Assembly: GCF_040712315.1 (NCBI RefSeq)
Contig: NC_134013.1
Coordinates: forward strand, 64,201,501 to 64,265,500
Direction: 5' to 3'
Length of the DNA stretch: 64,000 bases
From: Castanea sativa
Lineage: Eukaryota; Streptophyta; Magnoliopsida; Fagales; Fagaceae
The notes under the pieces: generated by a model
Told to the model about the DNA's origin: nothing
The model's input: the letters and a program-made list of their open reading frames with translations, nothing else
The model's database searches: none
Program-made: the position numbers and the translations under genes
Shown: in pieces, positions 45,601 through 57,629 of the stretch
Position numbering within the stretch: the stretch's first letter is position 1
How the letters are laid out: each line of letters begins with the position of its first letter

Positions 45601-47606
45601 ACACGCAAACATGAGAATTTATAATTTTTCACTCATGGTTACCTACAGCATATACAAGAAAGCTACATAATCAGAAGACACAGTCGAAACTTAGCATGTG
45701 AAAATTTATTTTTAGATCATAGCAACAAACAAGTGCATTTCACATGAAGCTAGAACAAAATTGCATTTCCAGAAGGAAATATAGCACAGTTAACACATAT
45801 CCTAATCAATTCACCTACCTAGGGGCCGGTAATGGTGGCATGGCCCTCCATTTCTTTGCCTCGGTGTCCAGCACAAATGTATGAGCAGTAGGCCCTCTAC
45901 ATTGGGGGCCATACTGTCCTGAGACTACATATATGTATCTTCCATCAGTTGCCACTCCTAAATGTGAATGCCCCATCTCTTTGGGCATATCAAACCTCCC
46001 TCCCCATGTATTACTAGTGAAATTGTATATGTCAACATGAGAGTGCACCTACAAGACATAAACATAGGCATAAGCAAAGATCATCAATATCAATGATTTA
46101 AAAAAGTCTAAAATACATTCCAATATCTGACTGAGTTACATTTTATATATTCTGGTGATGCCTCAATAAGGGTCAAAGAAGTATAATCATAGTCCAAAAA
46201 CAAAAGGGTTCAACCTGTAAATGATGTCCTATTGAAGCAGAAACTAGCATTGAACTTGAATATTGAACAATCAAATATTCAGATATTGATAGATTCTCAC
46301 ATGGTCAAGTGTGCGATATCCTGCAAACACGTATAAAAGATTTTTAATCTGTACGGATGCTCCATCAAGACGAGGTACCGGTGCTGGTGGCATTTCCTCC
46401 CATTGTAATTCAGGTGCAGGTAAATCAGCAAAAGTTGCAGATAAAAATCTCTCGGGAGTGCGTTCTTTTCTACCTTTAACATCTTCTCTCTACAAAATAT
46501 AAGACAATTCAGAATTCGATTGTACTAAACAGTCTAAACCACATTATAGTAAATAAGGGAATCCACCACGGGGTGAATGATCAGAACGAGACAAGTACCC
46601 TAACAGAGTCTAACAAGTTAGGATTTTGATAAGCAAGCCTAACAAGTTAAGATAGGATAAGCTTTTCAATTTCTAAAATCCAAAACAATTTACAAATACT
46701 CAATACAACAACAACAAATCTTTAGTACCAAAACAACGAAGTCTGCTATGGATCCTCAACAAACTAATCAGAATCATTCACACGTATTCCTCTCCGCCAT
46801 TCTATCAGATTCAAAATCATATTCTTTATCACCTCCTTAATTAACATGTCAACTTTTACTACTACTACTAGTGATAGTTTAGGTCTTCTTCTCCCTCTTT
46901 TTGTTCCCTCCACTTGAATCTAATCACTCTTCCTCGCTAGCACATTCTATTTTATTTTGCTCAGTTTTCTCAATGATCAAAGGAATAATAAAGAAAAAGA
47001 AAATTGAGCTTGTGCTTGTGCTAAACAAAACGGTTTCTAACCATACCTCATGAATTTACAGTGACTACAATAGAAACCCACCAAATAAAAAATAAAACAA
47101 AACACATGTGAGTATAGGATCAAATGGAATGCCCCAAAAAAACAAGCATACTAGATTGAATACATATCCGTTTGTTGCCTAGATGCATTAGGGGAAAAAA
47201 AGTTTCTTTCTTTTTTCTTTAAATCATATGAGAGGAAACAAAACAACAAATATCCAAAATTCATTTCCATATCCTTTCCTCAGTTTTCCCAGCAACCCCA
47301 TTGGATCAAAAGTAAATGAAAATGTAACATCGAATGGAAACTCAAATTGGGTATCCACAAAATGGCACATTTGGTTAAAGTGCTTACCTTGTCATCTGTT
47401 TTGTTAGTGGCATTTGGTACAGCTATAATCCCAGATTTCTCGAGTGCCCAGTTCGATGCAACAGACAAATAAGCAGAACCAGCAGACGAGTAAGACGAAG
47501 TCCAAAGAAAATCTGCAATGAGGGCCACCCCTAAAAGACCTGCACAAGATAATAGAAACGCTAACTTTGTGGAAGTGGAATGGTACTTATGATTAAACCT
47601 TGCCAT
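42681..47606 (-). CDS. Membrane-anchored Kelch-repeat protein
   Basis: Seven exons on the minus strand: 47606-47388, 46489-46301, 46048-45819, 44743-44573, 44293-44188, 43947-43741 and 42845-42681. Phases close to 1287 nt, 428 aa. The N-terminus (MARFNHKYHSTS) is followed by a hydrophobic segment (about 15-35) that should act as a signal anchor. A short linker leads into Kelch blades recognisable by YVFAGY, YVVSGQ, HVMGGS, FIIGGQ, IITGGT and a final WLYFTSG. Each blade has the usual paired Gly and a downstream Trp (LQWEEM, KWRAMP, QLWRGR, MKWKVLP, TWSVIG). A six-bladed propeller facing the lumen or the outside is the likely architecture. It resembles Arabidopsis At3g27220/At1g51540-type proteins; no enzymatic or binding role can be inferred. 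Confidence 0.93.
46700..46960 (-). mobile_element. RTE-type LINE 3' fragment in intron 1 of the Kelch gene
   Basis: The order of sequence blocks (GCTATGGATCCTCAA, ATTCAAAATCATATTCTTTA, CACCTCCTTAATTAACATG, CACTTGAATCTAATCACTCT) parallels the element at 36770-36960 in the SET gene intron. It is strongly truncated and non-coding. Confidence 0.6.
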
Positions 47607-48922
47607 TTTTCATAAAAATCCAATAAAACCAAGCAACCCATTTATATATAGGGAAAGAGAAAAGAGGGTGACTGAATAAGGAGAAGAAGAATAAGAAGAA
47701 CACAAGTTTGAGGAACACAAAGAGTTGGGCGCCAATGGTTTTGTAACTTTTTTTGTTTCACTTTTGCATGTGCCAAGTTTTTCGGTTTCCTTCGGTGGTT
47801 AAAATTACTACGGCAGTCCCTGTTTTCTTTGTTTTTTAATGGTTTTTGCCTTTTAGTTTAGTTTTTTCCAATTAATTTATTTCTTTATCTGCTGGCACGC
47901 GGTGTTTTTTTTAAAAAAGGAAAAATCGAGGGGAAAAGGATATAACATTTCTAAAAACTGACCATTAAAATTTGGGATGAGTTTAATTTTGTACTCTAAA
48001 ATTTAAAATTTTTGATTTAGTCCCCCGGTATTGCCTATTGTTTTGATTAGGAGCTCTTGCTTTCATGTCCACGTTGAGTCATCCCCTAAATATAAAATAA
48101 ACTCAAAACAGTGTAATTTTACTTCACTCAAAATTGCGACATTTTGAATCCACTAAATCCACATCTAAAAATTATGCGACGCCATTTAAAGAATACACAT
48201 TATTAATTACAAATAATTCAATTACCTTAAAAAAATTTGAAGAACGACCAAGTTGAGTAAGCCCAATTCCAATCCCATTCACATCGATGATCCATGGCCT
48301 CCGCAATTCTAAAGTGAAAATGTTTGTTTATGTAATTTTCTAATTTTTAAAGATTTTATTTTAATTCTTCAAATTTTAACATGGAGTAACAAAAATAACA
48401 TGACATGATTTAATTGAATCAACAAAATACATATGACAAGCTTAAGTATCACGACGGTCACATTAGCACAATCATTAATGGAAGGGCTCCCAATTAAAAT
48501 GATAAGTAACATTAGGGGATCAAGTCAAAATTTTAGGAGGCTAAATCAAAATCATCAAAACTTTAAGGGTGTAAATTACAATTTAGTTAAAAAAAAAAAA
48601 ACAATAGCAACATTTTTCTCGTATAATAATAAGTTTTAATGGCCTAATGGGTATTTAGCTAGACTGTGAAAAATATGTGTCACTTTATATTCTACAAATT
48701 ATTGTATTTTTTTGTTGTTTACAATTAGTAACTATGTATTTTAATAGACTAGTTAGTTCAAATGTCCTATACAATTCACTTATGCATATATGAATATATA
48801 TATTGATGAATTTGGATTTGACATATGTGTAGTTTTTTTTTATAGGTTGACATATATATAGTTGTATATTTTGATAGACAGCTTAATAATGTAATGGACC
48901 AGTCTCTCTCCCCCTCATTAAA
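47607..48922. other. 5' flank of the Kelch gene and intergenic DNA
   Basis: The first 150 bases, in minus orientation, probably include the Kelch gene 5' UTR and promoter. Beyond that there is AT-rich DNA with no frame or repeat that I recognise. Confidence 0.5.
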
Positions 48923-49044
48923 GGCATGTTTGGATGGAGGGGGGAAGGAGGGGGAGTAGAGTTGGCTAAAAATAAGCTAATTTTGTGCTAAATCTACTCT
49001 ACTCTACTTTACTCCCCCTCCCTCCCCTCAATCCAAACGGACCA
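48923..49044. mobile_element. About 120-bp MITE
   Basis: The left end GGCATGTTTGGATGGAGG is the inverse of CCTCAATCCAAACGGACC. GGGGGAGTAGAG and CTCTACTTTACTCCCCC form the next inner arms, so the unit folds on itself. It resembles the larger element at 58672-59090. Confidence 0.65.
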
Positions 49045-49513
49045 TAAAGATTTGGAAATGGACTAGTTTCTCTGATAAATCTGCTTACTATTTATTTTTT
49101 GCAGAATAAAAAAAGGGAGCATTGAATATATTGAGAGAGGAGAAATTTCTAACTTAGAAATGGCAGACACATGACATGAGGCTGGCATTTGTCAACCAAG
49201 ACACACTATTAAGGACTTGTTAACTCGAGCTTTCTAAGTAATTAATTATCTATTAAAATTTGAGAGTGACTGTGCCTAAATGAACCGTGGCTCAGTGATA
49301 CCCATTGAAATTATTGGTTGAGATATGACCACCAAAAAACCAGTGCGGGGTCGGGATTAGGAATTTTTAGGGCCATTGAAAAAATAAATAGACAACCTTA
49401 ATGATTGTCCATTGTAGAGAAGGAGGAAGTCTTCGAGCCAAAAAAAAAAAAAAAGGAAGAAGAGGAAATATCATGCAAAAGATCAAATGAGAAACTTGTT
49501 AATTTGTTATCAG

Positions 49514-49516
<3 letters not shown>

Positions 49517-49552
<36 letters not shown>
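49517..49552. repeat. (AT)n microsatellite
   Basis: About 18 uninterrupted AT dinucleotides. Confidence 0.95.
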
Positions 49553-49560
<8 letters not shown>

Positions 49561-50841
49561 TCTTATAATAAAAAAATATAATTATAATTAACAATTTTAG
49601 GGAATTTAGTTGTAGGAAGAGAAGACAGATTTATTTGTTTCATCTTTTTTTTTTTTTTTAATGTCTGTTTTTGTTTTTAAGTTGATGGAGATTTGATGAC
49701 TTGAACTCTCTTTCTCACAAATTCTTTATTATTTTGAAGTAGTACCCAAATCAATTATTATATTTATAAAAAAGAAGAAAAAAGAAGTGGTGTTCCAACA
49801 TGTGACTGACCCTAACTAATATGTTGAGAATCTATAGCTAATCCCAAAATTTTGGATTTAAGGATTGTTGTTGTTGTTGGAAGTAAGTAATTCTCTGATC
49901 TTTGATCATACTATTCCACCTCTTATCCACGAGACACTTCAAAAATCTCATGAACTGATATTATGGTAAATTGAACTTGGGATCTCCAAGTATACTTCAC
50001 ACATTATATTAATGAGTTCAACACCCAAGTACCCCTATCAAGGGTCCCAAATTGAACTCTCAAGTTCTTGTTTTAGTTGTTTAATTAGAAAAAATTAAGA
50101 TATATAATCTTAACTTAAAAAAAGGATAAATTGTATTTTACCCATTGTTTATGAATTAAATCTCACACTTGCATATGTTTTTAAGTTTAAATGTAAATTT
50201 TAAGTGCATCATATCAACGGTAGGTCTAGGAATTTTTTCTAGAATAGCTATTAAGAAACTTAAATTATACCAAATCTATTAAAAGAACTTAAATATATTG
50301 AAATTATAAAAAAAAACGAAAATACATGAAAAATTTTACAATTTTCTTCTACTAACAAAATGAAAAAAAAAAGGGGGACTAATGAGAGATAAAACGAGAA
50401 AGGAGAATGAAATGAGATGAGAGTAATAAAGTGAGAGAGTATGAAATGATGATAGAGAAGAGAAACATGGAGAGAAAGAGGTTGAGAGCAATGAGTGATA
50501 CCTACTGTGACTGAGAGTTGAGTCATTGATGATAACAGAGCTCATGCGATTACAAAGCCGAGAACAATAAAGCCATTGGCATCACCAAAGAGAACTCACG
50601 ATTGCAATATCTTTATTAAAAGATTTACGAAAAAACTAAGTTAAAGTGAAAAAAAAAGGATTGGTTAAAGGGGGTGTGAACTAGATATGTGTAATCTAAT
50701 TAATAGAAGACAACTCTTGTGAATGTTTCGAAGAAGGGGATGTCGTCGCCGCTTACTACGCACTAGTTCTATCCCAGCCAGGCAGCCAAATCCGGGACTT
50801 AGGTGGGAATAGTGAAAGAAAGAGAGGGAAAAAAAGCGGGG

Positions 50842-50960
50842 TAGAAGAATTGGTCAATTCATTAGACTCATGACCTAAAGATTGCATGTTCAAACCCTGT
50901 CTCCACCTAATCACTTGAGATGCTAAGCTATGCCCTAACTCACTTCTTTGAGTAGTTTAG
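50842..50960 (+). mobile_element. tRNA-derived SINE-like sequence
   Basis: The stretch has a box-A-like GGTAGAAGAATTGGTCAA and, some 45 bases on, a box-B-like GTTCAAACCCTG, spaced as in tRNA genes and plant SINEs. Between them is CATTAGACTCATGACCTAAA, resembling a tRNA anticodon arm. A tRNA body cannot be folded cleanly, so this is a SINE rather than a gene. Confidence 0.45.
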
Positions 50961-51309
50961 AAAAAATTAAATTAGAAATGATTTGTACAATCAAATGAGT
51001 TATAAATTTGAATGATTAGGAAAAAAAAAAAGACATATATAGATATTTTAAAATTAGGAGTAAATGTATCAAAAAAAAAAAAAGAAAAAAAAGTAAAGAA
51101 TAAAACGATTATGAAAGATGGGCCTGACCCCAAAAGCTAGGGCCAAGGCCCAAAAAGCGCACACTCGTGGGAGAAGATAGTAGAAGGAATAGTAGCAACG
51201 GGTTTGGCTGGCTGTCCCTCATTTCCTCAAAACGCAGCAGCTAGAATTGGTGTTTATATCCCATCCGGTCATCCCTTTCCTGGTTGGATCTCCAAAAGCA
51301 GATAGCCAC

Positions 51310-51311
<2 letters not shown>

Positions 51312-51343
<32 letters not shown>
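51312..51343. repeat. (GA)n microsatellite in the probable cytochrome c1 5' UTR
   Basis: About 16 AG dinucleotides just before a plausible 5'-UTR donor (CACAAGTGAGTCC, 51380-51392). GA runs are common in plant 5' UTRs. Confidence 0.8.
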
Positions 51344-51345
<2 letters not shown>

Positions 51346-51383
51346 CCTGCGTCTTTGACCTCTAGTACTCGCCGATCTCACAA

Positions 51384-53003
51384 GTGAGTCCCTCCCCACT
51401 TCCACTTCAACTCCTCTCTTTCCGTCTTCCACTCTTAAGCTCCTTTTTCTCGATCTGTTCGCTTCTTTCAATTTTTTCACTTTTTTGAATCTATCATATA
51501 CTACTTTTCACAGCTTCGTATTGACTTTGTGAGAAATGACTCTGGATTTTGACTTTTTTTTTATGTTGTTGTTGTTGTTGAGAAAATGAGTTGTGAGGGT
51601 TGTTAGTGCGTTGGATTTGTTTTAACAGATTTGAATGTTTGGGGGCATAGGGTTTTAGACTGTTAGATATTTAGGTTTTTGATTTTGTGTGGTTTTTACA
51701 TTTTTGCATCAGTCTCACTACGCATGATTTTTTTTTTTTTTTTTTGAGAAATGATTACTACAATTTATTTTTGTTGGTGGTGTTGGATTCAATTAGGCAA
51801 AACGTGTCATAATTGTATATGTCAAGAAACAGAAGAAGAAGAAGTATATGCTCTTTGGGTATTTTGGTGTCCTATATGTTGCTCTGCATGCTAAGAGGGT
51901 TTGTTTGATAAGTCTGATGATTGTATTTCGGATTTGAGTTGAAGGAGAATAGTTTCGTTATCTATCATGGTCTGGAAATACCTGTGATATGATAAGTTTC
52001 ATTAACTACTGATTGAAATCTGGTTCTTGGGACTTCCCAACGCTTGGGAGGTATATAAATAGGTGAAAGTCTGGAAATTTGGAGAGAATGACAACTTTGG
52101 CCTGTGAAAATAATTAAATAAAAAATGATTTCTTTTATCAATGCACGGATTGTATTCAATTTAATGTACGCTTGTGGTGTGCTGAAGAACTACGAGTGTT
52201 ACAAAGTTTTTCTTTTTGCTAATAAATGATATAAATCTTCTTCCCCTGCTCCTGTTGGAGTTTTCATGGTCTAGTTCCTTGATCTCAAGTTACAATTAAC
52301 TTTATAAGATGTTTTGGTTGTAGTTGTTGTCGTTGTTCTTGGTGTTTGTTGTCATTTTTGTGTGATAAACACAAACTACATGCTGATATAAGCTATCTGT
52401 GTGTGTGTGTGTTTACTTGTTTTGGGGTTTTTTATGTGTTCAAATTTGTAATCGATTGGTACTCCTGGTCCAAGGGAGTCAATGACCTATCTTTCTTATA
52501 CTTGATATTTCGGTTACTTTGTATTTTTACCGCTATTTTCTTTTAACACTTCTAATGAGATGATTTATCTTTCTTTGTTTCTCCTCATGAGGAAATGTGG
52601 TGAATAATTTGCACTTTTATTGGGTTTGCATGTTTGTTTTCTGCTACTGCCCCTCCCCCCACCCCCCTTCTCTCCCAGTTTAACCCAATCGAGTAAAGGG
52701 CCCTGAATTTGACCACTTAAATTCTGTCTGTTCTATAATAGATAAACTACGTTTGAATTGATCTTATCCTTTGTTTAATTAATAACTTATTATTTTCTGA
52801 ATAATAACTTTAAGTCTTTAATAAAATACTGCATGTAGAAATATCAATAACCTGTCGTTTTCAATTATGAAAAAAAAATAATTAGAAATTTCATTCTTTC
52901 ATGGAATTTGACAATGATAGCAGCTTCTTAATATCTAAAGCTTACGTTTATTTTTCATTTTTTTGCGCTTGTAACTCTGCTATTTTGTTGGTTGAATTAA
53001 TAG
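51384..53003 (+). other. Probable 5'-UTR intron of the cytochrome c1 gene
   Basis: A GTGAGT donor at about 51384 and an AATTAATAG acceptor at 53003, eighteen bases before the ATG, bracket 1.6 kb without coding sequence. The stretch is T-rich on the plus strand, as expected of a plant intron. Transcript data would be needed to fix the ends. Confidence 0.5.
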
Positions 53004-53021
53004 ACAGAAGCGTTGACTGAA

Positions 53022-56000
53022 ATGGCTGGAGGAGTGTTCCACCAGTTACTGAGAAGGAAACTTCAATCTCGATCAAAAGTAAGCTTCCTTCCATCCCTGA
53101 TCTCCTTCCTCCCATGCTCTCTCTACGCATTATCTGATTTTAGCTTCTGAAGTTGCAGCTTAGATTACCCAAATTAGCGTTGGTGTTAAAATCTACAAAT
53201 CTAGGTTTTTGTGAATTTTTTATAAGGTTTATGTGAATTCTACATTCAGTTTCATTTACTTCATGTGGGTAATACGTTGTTTATATATTTATAAGGAAAC
53301 TTCGATATTGTTCCTTATTATAGTGGATTTTCCCTCATACCAGCCTGTATCTGTTCACTTTTGCTTACATTGTAATGCCACTATTTGTTATCCTATTTAA
53401 GCAAAATACTAGCATGTTTTTTAATTGTTTGATTTTTACTCGTATAAAGGTTTCATTTTTGTCCCAAGGGTAGCACAATCAGTTGGAGACCACTCCTTAA
53501 GAAGTGGAGGTCACTAGTTTCAATCCTCATTCTCCCTGCCCTTGGGCCAAAAAGTTATAAAAAATGGTTTCATTTTTAAGTCTTCGATATGTATCTCCTG
53601 GTTCTTAGAATGAAATCTTTTTTTTTTATTATATATAACATAGGAGAATGTCTTCTTCTTTTGGTCTTTTCGTTATGTTCTATGGGTAGATTGGCATCAT
53701 ATAAAAGCATTTTAGAGATTATGATCCGCTTATAAAATCCAACTCTGCATGCCTGAAAACAAATTTACGAATTATGTGCTAAAACTTCTCTGTATGTTAA
53801 TTTTCAGGCCCCTCCTTTATTGTCATCTCTCATCTCAAAGAAGGAAGAGGCAGGGTCTTCCAGCACGAAGTCCCTGAGAGCCCTTGCACTCCTTGGAGCA
53901 GGCATCTCAGGGCTCTTGAGTTTTGGAACAATAGCAGCATCTGCTGATGAGGCTGAACATGGCTTAGACTGTCCTAACTATCCCTGGCCTCACCAGGGCA
54001 TTCTCAGCTCCTATGATCATGCTTCGTAAGTTCTTATTGAACCTATGACTTTGTTTTTTTTGCTCTAGCAATATACTATTAATTTTGTAATGTGTCTCAA
54101 TGAATATCTAGATTATTTGGGACCAGAAACCTTTTTCTCTTAGTCATACATAACCAGGGTTCTATATTCTGTGAGTCATTGATGGTGATAACTCCTCTCA
54201 ACTTTGGCTGGCATTCTTTTCAGCCTTTCCACTGTTGTTAAAAGTGTGCTTCAGAGCACTTAAAGCTCAAAGCCTCAAGGTCTAAGCACTTTGCTTGGCC
54301 AAAGTAAAAGCTCATTCAATGAAGCACACCTCTAGCACACTTTTCTAGTGCTTTTTGAAGAAGCACATATCATGCCTAGGCAAGTTTAATTTATTTTAGT
54401 TTTTGTTTTTTTGATAAGTAGTTTAGTTTTTGTTTATTTTTTCCTGGTGGACTAAACAATATATGAATCATTAAATATTACTGCTTGATCTTGAAGCAGA
54501 TGACATGGACCCCTAATTTATTATACAAACGCTATTCTTAAGGTGCTGTATGCACAAAAAATTTATTAGTTTACATATCAGAAGACAAGAACAAGGATAA
54601 TTAGTTACCTAGGAAAATCTTTTAAAACTTGGTCCTTTTGGTGTGGGTAATTACATAATGTTGTTAATTTTTCATATTAAATGTACTTTCCTGGTTTTGA
54701 TGTTGTGTGTTTTGATGCCAATTTTGGTCGGGCAGGATTCGTCGTGGTCATCAGGTTTACCAACAAGTCTGTGCATCTTGCCATTCTATGTCACTTATAT
54801 CATATCGTGATTTGGTGGGTGTCGCATATACAGAAGAGGAGGTAAAGGCTATGGCAGCCGAGATTGAAGTCGTTGATGGGCCTAATGACGAGGGTGAGAT
54901 GTTTACACGCCCTGGTAAACTCAGTGATCGTTTTCCTCAGCCATATTCAAATGAACAAGCGGCTAGGTTTGCTAATGGAGGGGCCTATCCTCCAGATCTA
55001 AGTCTTATCACCAAAGTAACTCCTGTCTTTTGCTTAATACTTGTTCAAAAGCTATGTTATTCATCCCATAAGTCTCTTACCTTTGGTCCTTTCAGGCTCG
55101 TCACAATGGTCAGAACTATGTGTTTTCCCTTCTAACTGGTTACCGTGATCCTCCCGCTGGTGTTTCGGTATATTCTTTTCTCTCTTCTACACTTTTTTAT
55201 GGTAGATATGAACAAATGGTGTCTGAAGTAGTCAACACAATCTTAATGTTATATTTGTAATCTTGGTTGAAAAAGCCAGTGTGAACTCTTGCACTATCTT
55301 TGAGGGATCCATTTTTGTGGTCTAGCAGTACCTTTCTTTTGGTGCAAGATGTATCTTGTGCTTCTCTTCTTCATCTCAGATTTGAGTGTAACAGTATGGA
55401 AAGGAGAATTAATTTAGGCGAAAATGCACTTTTGGTCCTTAAATTTTGGGCCGATTCTCAATTTGGTTCCTAAATTGATTTCACTCCTAAAATAGTCCCG
55501 GATTTCAAAAAATCGATTTTATTTTGGTCCCTGCTGTCAACCCCGTAACAGAAAAAGCTGAGGTGGCAAACGGAATGCACTGTGTGCACAGTAAATGCTG
55601 ACATGGCTATTAAAATAATATTGAAAAATTTTATTTAGCATTTATTAAATGCCATGTCAACATTTAAAATGACCCATCAGCATTTAAATTAATAAAAAAA
55701 AGTATAAAAAAAATCTAATTAAAAAATAATAATTTAATAATATTAAAAAAAACAACAGCAACATGAAAATTAAAATAATCTAGGATTTTATTTTCTTGTA
55801 TTTTCTTAGCAAATAATGATGCAAAAATTCATACAAAATCCCTATCCTCCACCAAATCCTCCAACATCAAACCCTCGTGAAAAAACCAACCTAGAAAAAT
55901 CATCAAACCTCCAACCTAGAAAAATCATCAAACCCACATGTAAAAACCAAACCCAAAAATTTAAAACAAACCAACACCAACAGGGAAAAACAAACCCAGG

Positions 56001-57629
56001 TCAGAGAGAGAGTTTTTTTTTTTTTTTTTGAGAAGCAGGTCAGAGAGAGAGTTCTCTGGACTGGACTCGGTCAGGACATGCACGACGATATGAAGAGAGT
56101 CTCCAAGGAATTCATGGACTCGATCAGGAGGAACAAGGTGGGTTTCTGGGTGGATCGAAGAGAGTTTTGTTTTATTTGGCTTCACAACCACTGATCTGGG
56201 CTCTAATACCAAATCGGTGACATCCGGTGCCTCAGGAGGAAGAGCTTGTTAGCGAGCACAAGGTGCGGTTGTTGAGTTCCTCCACGGCGGCTGTCGACTC
56301 GATGGCTGACTCACTGAGTCTTGAACGAGATGGGTTTTCTTTCTTTTTGGCCTTTTCGATTTCTCTCTTGACTCTGTGTAGGGATTTTGGAATGGTTCTT
56401 ATTCTGATCTCACACTGGGGAGGGGAAATTAAGAAATATATAATAAAGTAAAAATAAATATTAGATTGATGTTTTTTTTTTTTAATTGTTTGACATGGAA
56501 TTTTAAATTAATTAGATTTAAGGTTTCTCTTTAAATTTAATTTTCTTAAAAAAAAATTCTGAGGTGGATTTAAAAAAAATTAAAATCTGACATGGCATTT
56601 AAAAAATGAGAAGTAAATTTTTTTATTATTATTATTATTTTAATAGCCTCGTCAGCATTTACTGTGCACACTGTGCATTCCGTTTGCCATCTCAGCTTTT
56701 TCTGTTTCTGGCTTTGACGGCAGAGACCAAAATAAAATCGATTTTTTGAAATCAGGGACTGACTTAGGAGCGAAATCAATTTAGGGATCAAATTGAGAAT
56801 CGCCCCAAAATGTAGGTACCAAAAGTGCATTTTCGCCATTAGTTTATTATAGTATCTTTCATTGCATCCTCTAGATTATAGTCACCATTGGTGGTTTGCT
56901 TTGTTTCTCACTGTATATGGTTGTCTTATTTGCATTAATCCTAAAGATGATATGCAAATTATGGGTGGAGTGATGTCTTATATGTCACGGATGTCATCTG
57001 GCTTCCCATTAACGTTTATGAATATTTATGTCCATTGGAATTTTTGCAGTGTAAAACCTTCTAACTGCATAGCAATTTTAACTGGTATTTGTATTGTAGA
57101 TTCGGGAGGGCTTGCATTATAATCCTTATTTTCCTGGGGGAGCAATTGCTATGCCTAAAATGCTTAATGATGGTGCTGTTGAGTATGAGGATGGTACCCC
57201 TGCAACAGAAGCTCAGGTTTGTCTACCCCTTAACATATCTACCTTGAGTAACAAGAAGCTCCTTGCTGTAAGTGCTCATTATCAAATGTTTTCTTGAGAA
57301 TAAAGCTCACTCTTCTTTCATGCTGGGATGCAGATGGGGAAAGATGTTGTGTCATTCTTGTCATGGGCTGCAGAACCTGAAATGGAAGAGAGGAAATTGG
57401 TATGTGCTGCTAAATCATGTTTTTCATAATGTGAAATACAATATTTTGTTTATGCCAGTTTGTACTTATGTTTTATTTTTTGGATGTTGACATTTTGCAT
57501 GTTCAAATGTAGATGGGATTTAAATGGATATTCGTACTGTCACTGGCGCTACTACAAGCTGCTTATTACCGTCGCATGAAGTGGTCTGTTCTTAAGTCTC
57601 GCAAGCTGGTTCTTGATGTTGTCAATTAG
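53022..57629 (+). CDS. CYC1: Cytochrome c1, mitochondrial complex III subunit
   Basis: Seven coding exons: 53022-53078, 53808-54025, 54736-55015, 55096-55167, 57100-57216, 57334-57399 and 57513-57629. They are GT-AG throughout and total 308 aa, the usual plant length. The N-terminus is Arg-rich ([11 protein letters not shown]) and is followed by a hydrophobic sorting segment (about 43-63, [16 protein letters not shown]), the bipartite presequence that directs the protein to the outer face of the inner membrane. Heme c is bound by CASCH (Cys104, Cys107, His108), and the probable axial Met is Met227 in AIAMPKM. A single C-terminal membrane helix (about 275-289) and a basic tail anchor it. Function is electron transfer from the Rieske protein to cytochrome c. 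Intron 4 is enlarged by a MULE, and intron 1 carries a SINE-like stretch. Confidence 0.97.
53466..53560 (+). mobile_element. tRNA-derived SINE-like fragment in intron 1 of CYC1
   Basis: A box-A-like GGGTAGCACAATCAGTTGG and a box-B-like AGTTTCAATCCTC lie about 40 bases apart. The phrase CTTAAGAAGTGGAGGTCAC falls between them, as in plant tRNA-like SINEs. The right end is not defined. Confidence 0.45.
54232..54375. repeat. Repeat-like foldback stretch in intron 2 of CYC1
   Basis: Short inverted words (AAAAGTGTGCTTCAGAGCAC, AGCACACTTTTCTAGTGC) recur on both sides of the stretch, so it can fold. It is probably a small old element. Confidence 0.35.
55417..56837. mobile_element. 1.42-kb non-autonomous MULE in intron 4 of CYC1
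   Basis: The left end GGCGAAAATGCACTTTTGGT is the exact inverse of the right end over about 18 of 20 bases, and similarity continues for about 210 bases (TTTCAAAAAATCGATTTTAT, GGAATGCACTGTGTGCACAG). It is flanked by ATTAATTTA (55408-55416) and ATTAGTTTA (56838-56846), a 9-bp duplication with one mismatch. There is no transposase. The interior has coding-looking pieces (about 56060-56140 and 56227-56345) of unknown origin. Next to them, at 56200-56212, is GCTCTAATACCAA, the near-inverse of an LTR primer-binding site. The host introns are GT-AG and intact. Confidence 0.88.

Larger units (their letters stand above)
49045..51300. other. Intergenic DNA upstream of cytochrome c1
   Basis: No gene supported. 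(AT)n lies at 49517-49552, and a tRNA-derived SINE-like stretch at about 50842-50960 (listed separately). From about 51180 the sequence becomes less AT-rich and probably belongs to the cytochrome c1 promoter. Confidence 0.5.

Noticed and set aside
50842..50960. A tRNA gene
   Set aside because: Box A and box B-like words are present, but the sequence does not fold into a cloverleaf with matching acceptor arms. A SINE remnant is the better reading.
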